Shown here: piece after piece, positions 27,510 to 36,003 of the stretch
How the letters are laid out: each line of letters starts with the position of its first letter
How positions within the stretch are numbered: position 1 is the stretch's first letter
NCBI RefSeq assembly: GCF_037963865.1
Contig: NZ_CP150170.1
Span: 4,712,001-4,776,000, forward strand
From: Paenibacillus sp. FSL R10-2734
GTDB lineage: Bacteria; Bacillota; Bacilli; Paenibacillales; Paenibacillaceae
DNA: 64,000 nt
Direction: 5' to 3'
Notes under the pieces: model-generated
What the model saw: only the letters and a program-made list of their open reading frames with translations
The model's database searches: none
Told to the model about the DNA's origin: nothing
Translations under genes and position numbers: made by a program

Positions 27510-28518
27510 GTTGTTCTCCCCCTTTAACCCGAATTAAATAAAGGAAGAACGGGATTCCAATAAAGGCTGTCACAACGCCAATTGGCGTCTCAAACGGAAA
27601 GTTGATATACCTGCTTAAGACATCACATAATGCTAAAAAAACAGCCCCAATGACTGCCGAACAAGGAATGATGAAGCGATAATCGATCCCAACAATAAAA
27701 CGTGTAATATGCGGAATGATGAGACCCACAAAGGCTATCTTACCGACTAAAGCTACTGCTGTTCCGGTCAGACATACCACAGATAAAATACTGACCACTT
27801 TCACCCATTTTGTTCGTTGACCCAAGCTAATCGCCGTTTCATCCCCTAAGGAAGCTACCATGACAGATTTAGAAATACTAAGCGCCAAGAGCAGACCAAC
27901 GATTATAAAAGGAATGGACAATATTAGCATATCTGGATTTACGGTATGTATTTTCGAACTATACCAAACGCTAACATTTTGTGAAACTTGAAAAAACATC
28001 GCTACTGCTGAGGCAATACTACTTAAAAATGTACCGATTACAGTACCAAGAATGGCTAGCCTGACTGGAGATAGGCCGTTTTTGACCAATGAGCCAAATC
28101 CGAAAACCAAACCCGCTCCGATTGCTGAACCCACCATAGATAAAAGAATCATATGAACATTCGATAATCCAGGATAAAACACCATAGCCAACGTAATAAC
28201 AAATGCCGATCCGTCATTTACTCCCATAATCGATGGTGATGCAAGATAATTACGTGTAACGCCTTGCATTAACGCCCCTGATACTGCCAGAGCTGCTCCA
28301 ACCAATAAAGCGGCGATTACACGGGGCAATCTAGAAGTCATAATAATGTTGTGGTCAACATCATTCGCATCGAAGTGTGTAATCGCCTGCCATATTGTTT
28401 CTATTCCAATATCCTTAACACCATATAAGACGGATACAACAATGGCTAATACGATGAATAATGGAGAAGTCGAGAGGATCAATATAACTTTCCAATTTTT
28501 TATATTCATCTTATTCAT
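27502..28518 (-). CDS. feuB: Ferric siderophore ABC permease (FeuB-like)
   Basis: A 338-residue FecCD-family permease: MTSRLPRVIAALLVGAALAV, YLASPSIMGVNDGSAFVIT and KIAFVGLIIPHITRFIVG are the usual conserved blocks. It pairs with the next permease as heterodimer. No ATPase gene exists in the operon; in B. subtilis Feu uses the separately encoded ATPase YusV. Confidence 0.85.
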   Translation of the reverse strand: MNKMNIKNWKVILILSTSPLFIVLAIVVSVLYGVKDIGIETIWQAITHFDANDVDHNIIMTSRLPRVIAALLVGAALAVSGALMQGVTRNYLASPSIMGVNDGSAFVITLAMVFYPGLSNVHMILLSMVGSAIGAGLVFGFGSLVKNGLSPVRLAILGTVIGTFLSSIASAVAMFFQVSQNVSVWYSSKIHTVNPDMLILSIPFIIVGLLLALSISKSVMVASLGDETAISLGQRTKWVKVVSILSVVCLTGTAVALVGKIAFVGLIIPHITRFIVGIDYRFIIPCSAVIGAVFLALCDVLSRYINFPFETPIGVVTAFIGIPFFLYLIRVKGGEQRG

Positions 28519-28531
28519 CGCACCTTCTGTT

Positions 28532-29545
28532 TTACTTCAACAGGTTTTCAATTGCAGCGTCCAAGAATCTTACTTTCGACCAAGCGGTTCCACCTTGCGC
28601 CAACGGATCAATTGCATTTACAAACATATGATTATTTTTGGCAGCATTTACGCTTTTGAAGATCGGATTCTTGAGTATATCATCAAGTGCTGTTGCATTA
28701 TCAGTATTCTCACTGGTCTCAAACTGTAAGAAAATATAGTCCGGATTAATTTCCGCTAAAGCTTCTAGTGAAAGCTCTGCTTGAGCTTTAGTAGTTGTTA
28801 TCACTTCGGGAATGGTAGCACCTAAATCTTCGTAAATAACCGGATTCAGATAAACACCCGCTGGATACACACACATACTACCCTCACGAATACGAATAAC
28901 TAAGACCGATTGATCTTTCAGCTTTTCTCCAACTTCTGCTTTTGCGCTAGCAGCTTTTGTTTCATAATCGCTAATAATCTTTTCCGCTTCTGAGGTTTTA
29001 CCAGATAATTGACCTAATAAGAGCAGATTATCTTTCCAATTCGTTGAGATATGTGAATAAGGAATCATCGTTTGAATTTTATTAAGCGCACCCGACACAT
29101 CTTCACCAAACTTGGAAGACCCTAAAATAACATCGGGATCTAGCTGCAATATAGCCTCATTACTTGGAGCAAATTTATCCCCCACTAAAGCTGCACCGGC
29201 TAATTCAGTCGACAGATAACCTGGAATGGCATTCGCTATAGCAAGAACGCCTACAGGTTTCACTCCTAGAATTGCAGCGTCTTCCATAGATTCAAGACTT
29301 GTAGCAACGATATTATGAACCTCTGCAGGTACCACATAATCCTTACCTAAATATGTAATGGTTTGTTCAGTGGCAACTGCCTCCTGAGCCGCATTTCCTT
29401 TGTTATTTGCATTTCCCTCTGCTGCTACTACTGCATTATTTGCACTTTTTGAAGCTGGGTTATCCTTTTCATTGTTACCGCAAGCCGCCAAACTCAAAGC
29501 TAAAACCGCTGATACCCCTGCTAATACATATTTTTTTTGATTCAT
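28532..29545 (-). CDS. feuA: Ferric catechol siderophore-binding lipoprotein (FeuA-like)
   Basis: A 337-residue class III binding lipoprotein. Lipobox LAAC with Cys22 as anchor, a low-complexity Asn/Ala linker, then the domain starting ITYLGKDYVVPAEVHNIVAT. The ending AVDPLAQGG-type motif (here IDPLAQGGTAWSKVRFLDAA) and LDPDVILGSSKF are characteristic of FeuA, the bacillibactin/enterobactin receptor. First gene of the operon, with two Fur boxes on its promoter. Confidence 0.87.
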   Translation of the reverse strand: MNQKKYVLAGVSAVLALSLAACGNNEKDNPASKSANNAVVAAEGNANNKGNAAQEAVATEQTITYLGKDYVVPAEVHNIVATSLESMEDAAILGVKPVGVLAIANAIPGYLSTELAGAALVGDKFAPSNEAILQLDPDVILGSSKFGEDVSGALNKIQTMIPYSHISTNWKDNLLLLGQLSGKTSEAEKIISDYETKAASAKAEVGEKLKDQSVLVIRIREGSMCVYPAGVYLNPVIYEDLGATIPEVITTTKAQAELSLEALAEINPDYIFLQFETSENTDNATALDDILKNPIFKSVNAAKNNHMFVNAIDPLAQGGTAWSKVRFLDAAIENLLK

Positions 29546-29596
29546 TTTTTCTCTCCCTATCTATATTTTATTTATCATTCTTTTAAACAAAGAAAT

Positions 29597-29615
29597 GATA
29601 ATGAGAATCGTTATC
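29597..29615. promoter_or_regulatory. Fur box 1
   Basis: GATAATGAGAATCGTTATC matches the 19-base Fur consensus in 17 positions and lies directly after the -10 box of the feu promoter. Confidence 0.85.
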
Positions 29616-29644
29616 ATATTAAATCAATTGAGAATAATTATCAA
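29616..29644 (-). promoter_or_regulatory. feu promoter with Fur box 2
   Basis: On the minus strand TTGATA (29639-29644) and TAATAT (29616-29621), spacer 17. The spacer and -35 box hold a second Fur site, TGAGAATAATTATCA (29629-29643), 14 of 15 to the 7-1-7 consensus. Confidence 0.8.
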
Positions 29645-29665
29645 TACTTTTCTTTAAATAGTTGA

Positions 29666-29890
29666 AATTTTGTAAATTGTCAGATCAGTATAAAGGGAGA
29701 AATTTCCGCAGGTGACGTAATTTTTAAAAAAGAAAATGGAGCTGGCGGTGCATCCGTGTCGCATGTACTGCATCTAATGCAGGTTGGTCTTCAAGAGGTG
29801 TACGCTCTAGCAGAGCTTGTCGAGCTAGATCCACTCTCTGTCGTAGTTCGGAATAAGTTTATTAAACAGTTGGGTCTGCCAATGGCCTAG
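29666..29890 (+). pseudogene. C-terminal remnant of a YiiM-like MOSC domain protein
   Basis: An open stretch of 74 codons without start codon context, bounded by a stop at 29663. It reads IKGEISAGDVIFKKENG, then a helical part ending LDPLSVVVRNKFIKQLGL. This agrees with the end of the MOSC barrel (GxxxxGDxI) and the following 3-alpha domain of YiiM-type proteins. The first two thirds of the gene are gone. I made this call from pattern only; it is moderately sure. Confidence 0.5.
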
Positions 29891-29977
29891 ACTCTACCGT
29901 CCTATTAAGAACACCGAAGGCGTTTATGCTTGCTATAATAGAATTTTTAAAATTTCTAGATTGCGGAGAAATGTGAA

Positions 29978-30208
29978 ATGAATTCAAGGGATGGGCCTAT
30001 ATTCAACTTGTGGCCATGGGGAGCCCTGTTTTTAATTAAGCACACGCCTCTTTGGGATGACGGACCGAGCGAACCTTATATCCTTCGATATGCATGTTTT
30101 AGTCGAGCTTACAGACAAATGTATGCTAAAAACCGGATACAATGTGCCAACGGTAACGTAAACGAGCCAAATGTATGCGAAAAACCGAATACAATGTGCC
30201 GACAGTAA
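29978..30208 (+). CDS. Hypothetical short ORF running into the 52-bp repeats
   Basis: About 76 codons starting MNSRDGPIFNLWPWGALF. A TATAAT at 29935 and a GGAGAAATG-type site precede it, but its last 30 codons are translated repeat sequence. I do not recognise it. It may be a gene whose end was overwritten by the repeat array, or chance. Confidence 0.25.
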   Translation: MNSRDGPIFNLWPWGALFLIKHTPLWDDGPSEPYILRYACFSRAYRQMYAKNRIQCANGNVNEPNVCEKPNTMCRQ

Positions 30209-30428
30209 CGTAAATAAGCCAAATGTATGTGAAAAACCGAATACAATTTGCCGACGGTAACGTAAATAAGCCAAATGTATGTGAAAATCCGAATACAATG
30301 TGCCGGCAGTAACGTAAAGGAGCCAAATGTATGCGAAAATCCGAATACAATGTGCCGACGGTAACGTAAAGGAGCCAAATGTATGCGAAAATCCGAATAT
30401 AATGTGCCGACGGTAACGTAAATAAGCC
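30117..30428. repeat. Six tandem copies of a 52-bp unit
   Basis: Units begin with AAATGTATG at 30117, 30169, 30221, 30273, 30325 and 30377, exactly 52 bases apart, and end AAGCC or GAGCC. Copies differ at a few positions. The unit has no stop codon in any minus-strand frame and its length is not a multiple of three, so long minus-strand frames here are an artefact of repetition. Confidence 0.92.
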
Positions 30429-30455
30429 AGCGCCGATACACATGCTGAAGAACAT

Positions 30456-30490
30456 GCAGAAGAACCCGTACCAAATGCGGGTTCTTCTGC
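30456..30490. other. Strong hairpin next to the repeat array
   Basis: GCAGAAGAACCCG (30456-30468) pairs perfectly with CGGGTTCTTCTGC (30478-30490), nine-base loop. No T run on either side. It lies just after the stop side of the BlaR1-like remnant. Confidence 0.6.
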
Positions 30491-30530
30491 GCTATAAATA
30501 TAAGCTCAACTTTTTTCATCAGTGGATATA

Positions 30531-32370
30531 TCACGGCACATATCTCTCAGTGATACTGGTGACATATCCGTCTCTTGTAGTTATCACACACGGTGGTACA
30601 AAATCAGTATATCGCTTAAAATATTCAATAAACTCCTGCTTGCTTACCTCTTTGTTAGTGCCCGCATTAAGATCCACTATGGAATATTTCGTATCATCTG
30701 TAACCTCTAGGGGATCGGTATACGTATATTTGTTGAGAATATAAAATCCATTGGGCGTATCATCGTCTGGGTTAATGTTCAACCCCTTAAAACGAGCGGA
30801 ATCCTCCATCGTTAGCCATTCAATGTTATCGAAATCAAAGGAATGATTCTCCAAATTAAGATTTAAAACATATCCATTTAATGTACTCTCAGGAGTGATC
30901 GCAAAATCATCAGCTGTAGCCTCATTGTCCACCACAAGCTGATCCAGCTTCACATGTTTACCCATTCCAATATCATTGCTTATATAATTCATAGCGACCT
31001 GTAAAGGATCAAGAAGCGCTGGCTCCTCCCCCTGATCAGCCAACGACTGCAGACGGGCATAATATTCAGCTATCGTAACATCGGTTTGGGGGGTATGGTA
31101 ATATTCATGTCCATTCTTATCCTTCCAGCGTTCCACACACCAAATGCCTGAATCGCCTTGAACAACAGGCTGGGATAACAACAATTGGCTTGTTTCGCCA
31201 GTCGTTAGGGGGAACTTCACTAGAATATGCTTCCCACTATAAGTTTCATGCGGAAGGTGATGGTTTGCTTCAAGAAACACACGCACTGCCATTTCTTGAC
31301 CTGCTAATGTGGTTATATCATTCTCTCCACTCCTGATTACGCCTAGATACTGAGGTAATGAATTACTAATGGAAAATAGAAGGATTGGTTTTCCCATGCT
31401 TCCTTCTTCGGTAATAAACCCATCGACCACATTTTCCATCATCGTTAGCTTAGTTGGATCATCCGGTTTGAAGCGATACTCAAGGCTCCAAATTTCCAAA
31501 GGTGTGGCAAGCAGATCGTCGAATGACGCTATTTTTTCAAGCTTAGTAATTTGACTGTCAATTATTTCAATATTCATGTTGTTCTTATAACTCGCAATGT
31601 TCTGCTCCATAAATTGCTCGGCATAATCCTTTACGGTTAATGAGTTATTTCTCGGATTGCTTAGGAGCCCCACACTCAGTGCTGCTACAGCAATGAGTGT
31701 GACTAGAACAACCCAAAAGGTTGGCTTTTTGTAATTCAAAATATTCTTAATTCGCCCTTTCGTATTGCTCTCTCCAAAGGCAAGTGGTGAACCGCCAATA
31801 AATCGACTTCCAGTAGATAATGACAAAAGTGAGGTCGAATATTCCTTTTTGATGCCACTGCCCATCTGTCTTATGACGCTTTCGTCACAGGACTTCTCCA
31901 TATCATCACTCATCAGATAAAAAGCAAGCCAAACCACTGGATTAAACCAATGTATACACAGAACCGCAGACGCGAGGGGTTTTATGATGTGATCGTACCT
32001 GTGAATATGCACTTGCTCGTGTTTGACTATATAAGCTTTTTCATGATCGGAAAGACCGTTTGGAAGGTAAATTCTAGGCTTATGTAAGCCGAATACAAAA
32101 AGGTGTGGAGATGCTGTAATGCTCATATACATTTTCGAAGAGAGGCGTTGCGGCTCTTAAGTTTCGTGAAAGTCGAACAGTGGCAATAATGCTGTAGATG
32201 AACAGCAGCGCAATCCCGATCAACCATATATATTGGCCTATGTTAATCCATGATTCTGAAGAATTTGCAGGGGTTATACCAACAGGGATAGTAGGGGTTG
32301 CGGGTACAGGTAGATTTGATATATTATTTACGGCTTGGTCAGATGTATTTATTACATTTTGGATTTGGGG
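30531..32370 (-). pseudogene. BlaR1-like M56 metallopeptidase, truncated and frameshifted
   Basis: From 32132 down, 533 codons are open: the zinc motif in KHEQVHIHRYDH, helices WFNPVVWLAFYL, a membrane segment PTFWVVLVTLIAVAALSVGL and a long extracellular domain that is not a penicillin-binding domain. Upstream in the neighbouring minus-strand frame the expected N-terminal part continues as WLIGIALLFIYSIIATVRL and RAATPLFENVYE, so a one-base shift near 32125 breaks the gene. The first membrane helices are missing: homology ends near 32370 where an SDR fragment on the other strand begins. No BlaI/MecI repressor gene is present. It is probably non-functional. Confidence 0.75.
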
Positions 32371-32722
32371 GACAGGCTCTATTGTTCTGATGTCTGGCGC
32401 ATTCGGCCAACGTCCACTTGCAGATGGTGCCTCCTATGCGGCTTGTAACGGCGCGATCGAGAGTCTGGGCAAGGCTTTAGCTGTTGAATTAGCTCCGATT
32501 CGGGTAAATGTCATTTCTCCAGGAACCATTCATACCAGCTTTAATTGGGAAGGTGCAGAGCAGGATACTAGAGATAATTCGTACGACGAATATACGAATA
32601 TGAATATCCTTGGCAGGGTCGGTCATGCCGACGAAGCAGCACATACTACCATTTATTTGATGACCAATAAGTATACTACTGGAAGCACCCTATTTCCGGA
32701 TGGGGGTTACATATTGCGATGA
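32370..32722 (+). pseudogene. C-terminal half of a short-chain dehydrogenase (SDR)
   Basis: The segment GSIVLMSGAFGQRPLADGAS, then ESLGKALAVELAPIRVNVIS and the ending TGSTLFPDGGYIL is the second half of an SDR enzyme (usual length about 240 residues). The NAD(P)-binding half is missing; upstream the same frame is antisense to the BlaR1-like remnant. The active-site region reads YAACN instead of YxxxK, as in some SDR subgroups or by decay. The two half-genes meet at a deletion or rearrangement scar. Confidence 0.75.
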
Positions 32723-32845
32723 AGGTTCGAGACGTAGACTCAAACATGATACTATAGCTTATATGGCAAACCCTTATTGTAAATGCGACACCCTTTCTAC
32801 ATTTTAGAATAGCCTATTCAATAACCAACCAAAGGTGGTACGAAA

Positions 32846-33637
32846 ATGAATCAGAAACTAGAAGCAACTGATGCTAAGCGTCGTGTTCTCCCCTTCAAAG
32901 GCGTCCTCAATTTTCGAGATATGGGCGGATACACAACCTTAGATGGCCGTAGAGTCAAATACGGTTTGTTTTTTCGATCAGCCGAATTAACAGGAATGAC
33001 CGAGCAAGATATGAAACTCTTTAAATCACTTGGAATTAAGACCATATTTGATTATCGAGGTGTAGAAGAAGTTCGTTTGAAGCCAGATCCTGTCATTCCA
33101 GGAGTCAAAAACATTTGTGTGCCTGCTCTAAAGCAAGAGGTTCCTGGAGACATGCGAGATGTGGTTCGTTCTGGATTTCTTGAACATTTTACGACAGACT
33201 TCCTAGTTAATATGTATTTGGATATGGCCTTTAACAACCCTTCCTTTAAGCGACTTATGGCAACAATCATGCTTCCAGATGAATTTAGTATCCTGCATCA
33301 TTGTGCCGGTGGAAGAGATCGCACTGGTGTTGGATCAGCGTTCATCTTCCTTGCCCTTGGAGTTCCGAAAGAGACGATTATAGAAGACTATCTGCTCTCC
33401 AATCAGACACTCGGTCCCATGAATGAACTTATAAAAAAGCAAGCCTCACAACATCTATCACCTACAGAAGTGGATACTGTTATGGCTGCTCTTGTATTAC
33501 GCCGAGAATTCATAGAAGCTATCTTCTCAGCCATCGATGAGCGTTATGGCAGCGTAGAGACTTTTCTCGAACAGGAATTCGGCATGACTGCTGACAAGCG
33601 CACGCAGTTGCAAGCTTATTGTCTGGAAGCAATATAA
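32846..33637 (+). CDS. Tyrosine/serine protein phosphatase (Y_phosphatase3)
   Basis: A 263-residue cytoplasmic phosphatase. The N-terminal signature NFRDMGGYTTLDGRRVKYG and the active-site loop HCAGGRDRTG (CX5R) assign it to the family of bacterial dual-specificity phosphatases that includes IphP and mycobacterial PtpB-like enzymes. AAAGGTGG precedes the ATG by eight bases. It stands alone. Its substrate may be a protein, a phosphoinositide or a nucleotide; sequence alone does not decide. Confidence 0.87.
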   Translation: MNQKLEATDAKRRVLPFKGVLNFRDMGGYTTLDGRRVKYGLFFRSAELTGMTEQDMKLFKSLGIKTIFDYRGVEEVRLKPDPVIPGVKNICVPALKQEVPGDMRDVVRSGFLEHFTTDFLVNMYLDMAFNNPSFKRLMATIMLPDEFSILHHCAGGRDRTGVGSAFIFLALGVPKETIIEDYLLSNQTLGPMNELIKKQASQHLSPTEVDTVMAALVLRREFIEAIFSAIDERYGSVETFLEQEFGMTADKRTQLQAYCLEAI

Positions 33638-33649
33638 TTCGTGCGACTA

Positions 33650-33855
33650 CACCCCATTTAATTGTATTTCGTACAACTATAATTCATCTAATCAATCTAC
33701 AAATAGATATAGTTGTATTTCGTACATCTATTCTCTGAATTTAATCTACTATAAGTGGATTCTCTTATTTTTAGTTGTAGAAAGTACAATTATAGTTAGT
33801 ATTAATCTTTTGCATAACGAAATAGTTGTATTGAATACACTTATCTCAAAGTTCG
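33650..33855. repeat. Degenerate tandem repeat family with TTGTATTTCGTACAACTA core
   Basis: About four diverged units roughly 55-60 bases apart. Each carries a short palindrome-like core (clearest: TTGTATTTCGTACAACTA at about 33666) followed by an AT-rich spacer. No gene is seen. Unrelated in sequence to the other repeat families of the window. Confidence 0.6.
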
Positions 33856-33886
33856 CACCCAAGCATGCCACCTCGCAAATCAAAAA

Positions 33887-33937
33887 CACCAGGCGGTGAT
33901 TCTCCACTACCCGAAGAATCGCTACCTGGTGCTTTTT
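33887..33937. terminator. Terminator after the phosphatase gene
   Basis: CACCAGG (33887-33893) pairs with CCTGGTG (33925-33931), with further pairing GGTGATTCT/AGAATCGCT inside, followed by CTTTTT; A-rich on the other side, so it can serve the convergent gene too. Confidence 0.75.
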
Positions 33938-33987
33938 AGCATTTCAAATTCTAGAAATAGACTACTTAGTGCTACGCTTTTTTCACT

Positions 33988-34713
33988 TTAATACTGACGT
34001 TCTTCTTCGTAGGATACAAACAACATTCTACGCTGTACATCCATCAACGACTTAATCACCCAAGTTGCGATCGCGGCAACGACGAGTCCCGCTACAACAT
34101 AAGAAATATATTGCTGAGATAATGTCCAGTCGATATTAAATAAGGCAAACACACTGTTCTCCAAAATGTTCAAATCCATCGTTTGCAGGAAAATCTGATG
34201 TAGCACAGGTAGTGTAATCAGACCCAACGCAGCCGCTACCACGGTTATCGTTAGTGAAAAGAAGATAATGCTTGATACGAATCGTCCCATAATTAACATG
34301 ATGTTACGTGCAAACTTCGCACCATCAAAACCTAACTTCATCCGTTGCAGGAACCCTGCTCCCTCCACTTGCATATCCGATCCACGTTGTTCATTAGGTC
34401 TAGGAATATCAAGCAATGATCTTACTAGCTCTTGCTCAAATTTCACAATGTAATCCAATCCTTTGGCTACTGCAAAAAATAAGGGAATACCGATGAAAAT
34501 AGGTGTTAACCCAATGGATAACGCTAGCCCTGTCACCATAAACACAAAATATACGATGGTGATCGGTAAAGAGATAATAAAATACAACATATTCCGATAT
34601 GTTTTAGGACTTGATCGACGTTTGCGGGGTTTAGATTGTGACTTTGATTCTAAAGGAATCTGCATGGAATCAACCGCTCCGATCGGCATTGTATAAAGCT
34701 TACTGTTGTTCAT
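33988..34713 (-). CDS. Membrane protein of the putative-sensor (PF13796-like) type
   Basis: About 241 residues with two pairs of membrane helices (MLYFIISLPITIVYFVFMVT with the next segment, and VSSIIFFSLTITVVAAALGL with a last helix near the end). This arrangement resembles the N-terminal sensor domain of some histidine kinases, here without kinase. I start at 34713 because AGGAAGG precedes that ATG and a TATAAT (34751-34756, with TTTTGT 17 bases before) lies over the longer frame. Its own promoter follows the TelA-VWA genes, so it may be regulated apart from them. Confidence 0.6.
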   Translation of the reverse strand: MNNSKLYTMPIGAVDSMQIPLESKSQSKPRKRRSSPKTYRNMLYFIISLPITIVYFVFMVTGLALSIGLTPIFIGIPLFFAVAKGLDYIVKFEQELVRSLLDIPRPNEQRGSDMQVEGAGFLQRMKLGFDGAKFARNIMLIMGRFVSSIIFFSLTITVVAAALGLITLPVLHQIFLQTMDLNILENSVFALFNIDWTLSQQYISYVVAGLVVAAIATWVIKSLMDVQRRMLFVSYEEERQY

Positions 34714-34750
34714 TTCTGTTGTCCTTCCTCTCACGTTTTCAATTAATTTC

Positions 34751-34779
34751 ATTATACGTGGGAAAGAGAAGGCACAAAA
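34751..34779 (-). promoter_or_regulatory. Promoter of the sensor-type membrane gene
   Basis: On the minus strand TTTTGT (34774-34779) and TATAAT (34751-34756), spacer 17; the -10 box is perfect, the -35 box weak. Confidence 0.5.
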
Positions 34780-34839
34780 CAGTCTTAGGACCGGAGTCTT
34801 ACCAGACTAAAGGCTAGGATGGATTTAGACGGACAATTG

Positions 34840-35979
34840 CTACAACCCCAGCTTATTCCCCTTCTCCAGGCGTACAATCTGCTGTTCACCGCTATCAGCA
34901 AGCTCTCTGAACTGGTTAATGGTTTCACGCATTTTAGGGAGTGCTTCCTGCTTATACGTACTAATCGAATCTAAAGCCGATAATACATCTGTGAATGCCT
35001 GTTTTAATGTATCTACTGAAATACTAGATTCTAAGGATTGCTTATGGATCGCTGCCCCCTGATCCTTCAGCATTTTTGAGGTGCCGCTTATTAGCGTGTT
35101 GGTCGTTTGATTTAGGAGTTCAATCTTTTTCAAAACGATTCGTTGATTGTAGAGAGCACTGGCCACCGTAACGGAGATTTTCAAGGCAGAAACCGTAACA
35201 TTTCTAGCTCTGTCCACCCCTCTGATTAGCTCTTTATTATTTCGTATGACCACTTCAATCGCCATAATTCCCTGCTGATTCACTACCAGCATCTGTTGCA
35301 GATCCATCACACGCTGCCGCAGAGGAAACAATACCTCCTCCGTTATGAATTTCACTCTTTCTTCGGACTCATTACGTAGCTTGGCTGCCTCAAGTTGGGC
35401 CTCAATCTCCTGATCCATCAGCATACCGAGCTGAATCTCCTTCTGTAGTTTTTTAGTGAGCTCTCTAAGCGATTGCTGCTCGAACTCTAACGTAGTGTTA
35501 TCGTTTTTCAATACGGTTTTGCCTTTATCTAAAGAAATAATAATGTCCGAGATTACGGCATCCGCTTTTTGATACTTCGCAAAATAACTCCGCAATGGAT
35601 TAAAGAACTTTCCTAGAAGACCTGTTTTGGCAAAATCCACTGCGCTTGGGTCTAGATCTTTCAACTGAAGGTTCAGTTCCGTTAACCCCTTAGCTACTTG
35701 CCCACCTTCATCCCCTGTTTTCGATAAATTCCCTACAGAAACTTGCAAAAGAGAGTTCTTGTCTGAAGACGATCTCATAGTGCTCATCCCGAAGCTGTCG
35801 ATGGATTGCAGCACTTCTTTTCGCTTCTCCAAGGATTCTAAATCCAGCTCCAAGATCGTCGAGACATTAGTTATCGCCATTTCCTTCAGTTGGGTTACTT
35901 CCTCTGGCTCAGGTTTAACCTGCTCTTCAATCGCTGATTTCAATTTCTCCGGACTTACTACTTCCATCGTAAAAGACAT
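34840..35979 (-). CDS. TelA family protein (toxic anion resistance)
   Basis: A 379-residue, almost wholly alpha-helical cytoplasmic protein of the TelA/KlaA family. Typical parts are the coiled-coil LTKKLQKEIQLGMLMDQEIE, the block RVMDLQQMLVVNQQGIMAIE and the ending LISGTSKMLKDQGAAIHKQ. Members are linked to tellurite, colicin or cell-envelope stress resistance, but the mechanism is unknown. AGGAGGGG stands before the ATG. It follows the VWA gene by 24 bases in one transcription direction. Confidence 0.85.
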   Translation of the reverse strand: MSFTMEVVSPEKLKSAIEEQVKPEPEEVTQLKEMAITNVSTILELDLESLEKRKEVLQSIDSFGMSTMRSSSDKNSLLQVSVGNLSKTGDEGGQVAKGLTELNLQLKDLDPSAVDFAKTGLLGKFFNPLRSYFAKYQKADAVISDIIISLDKGKTVLKNDNTTLEFEQQSLRELTKKLQKEIQLGMLMDQEIEAQLEAAKLRNESEERVKFITEEVLFPLRQRVMDLQQMLVVNQQGIMAIEVVIRNNKELIRGVDRARNVTVSALKISVTVASALYNQRIVLKKIELLNQTTNTLISGTSKMLKDQGAAIHKQSLESSISVDTLKQAFTDVLSALDSISTYKQEALPKMRETINQFRELADSGEQQIVRLEKGNKLGL

Positions 35980-36003
35980 AGAACCCCTCCTATCAAGTTT
36001 AGC

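Noticed and set aside
30117..30428. Possible CRISPR array
   Set aside because: The whole 52-bp unit is repeated without unique spacers, and no cas gene is near.
30032..30534. Three overlapping long minus-strand reading frames in the 52-bp repeat array
   Set aside because: They are the same repeat translated in three frames; the unit has no stop codon on that strand and there is no ribosome-binding site.
32198..32369. N-terminal part of the plus-strand frame that reaches the SDR fragment
   Set aside because: It is antisense to the BlaR1-like remnant, whose minus-strand translation is the meaningful one.
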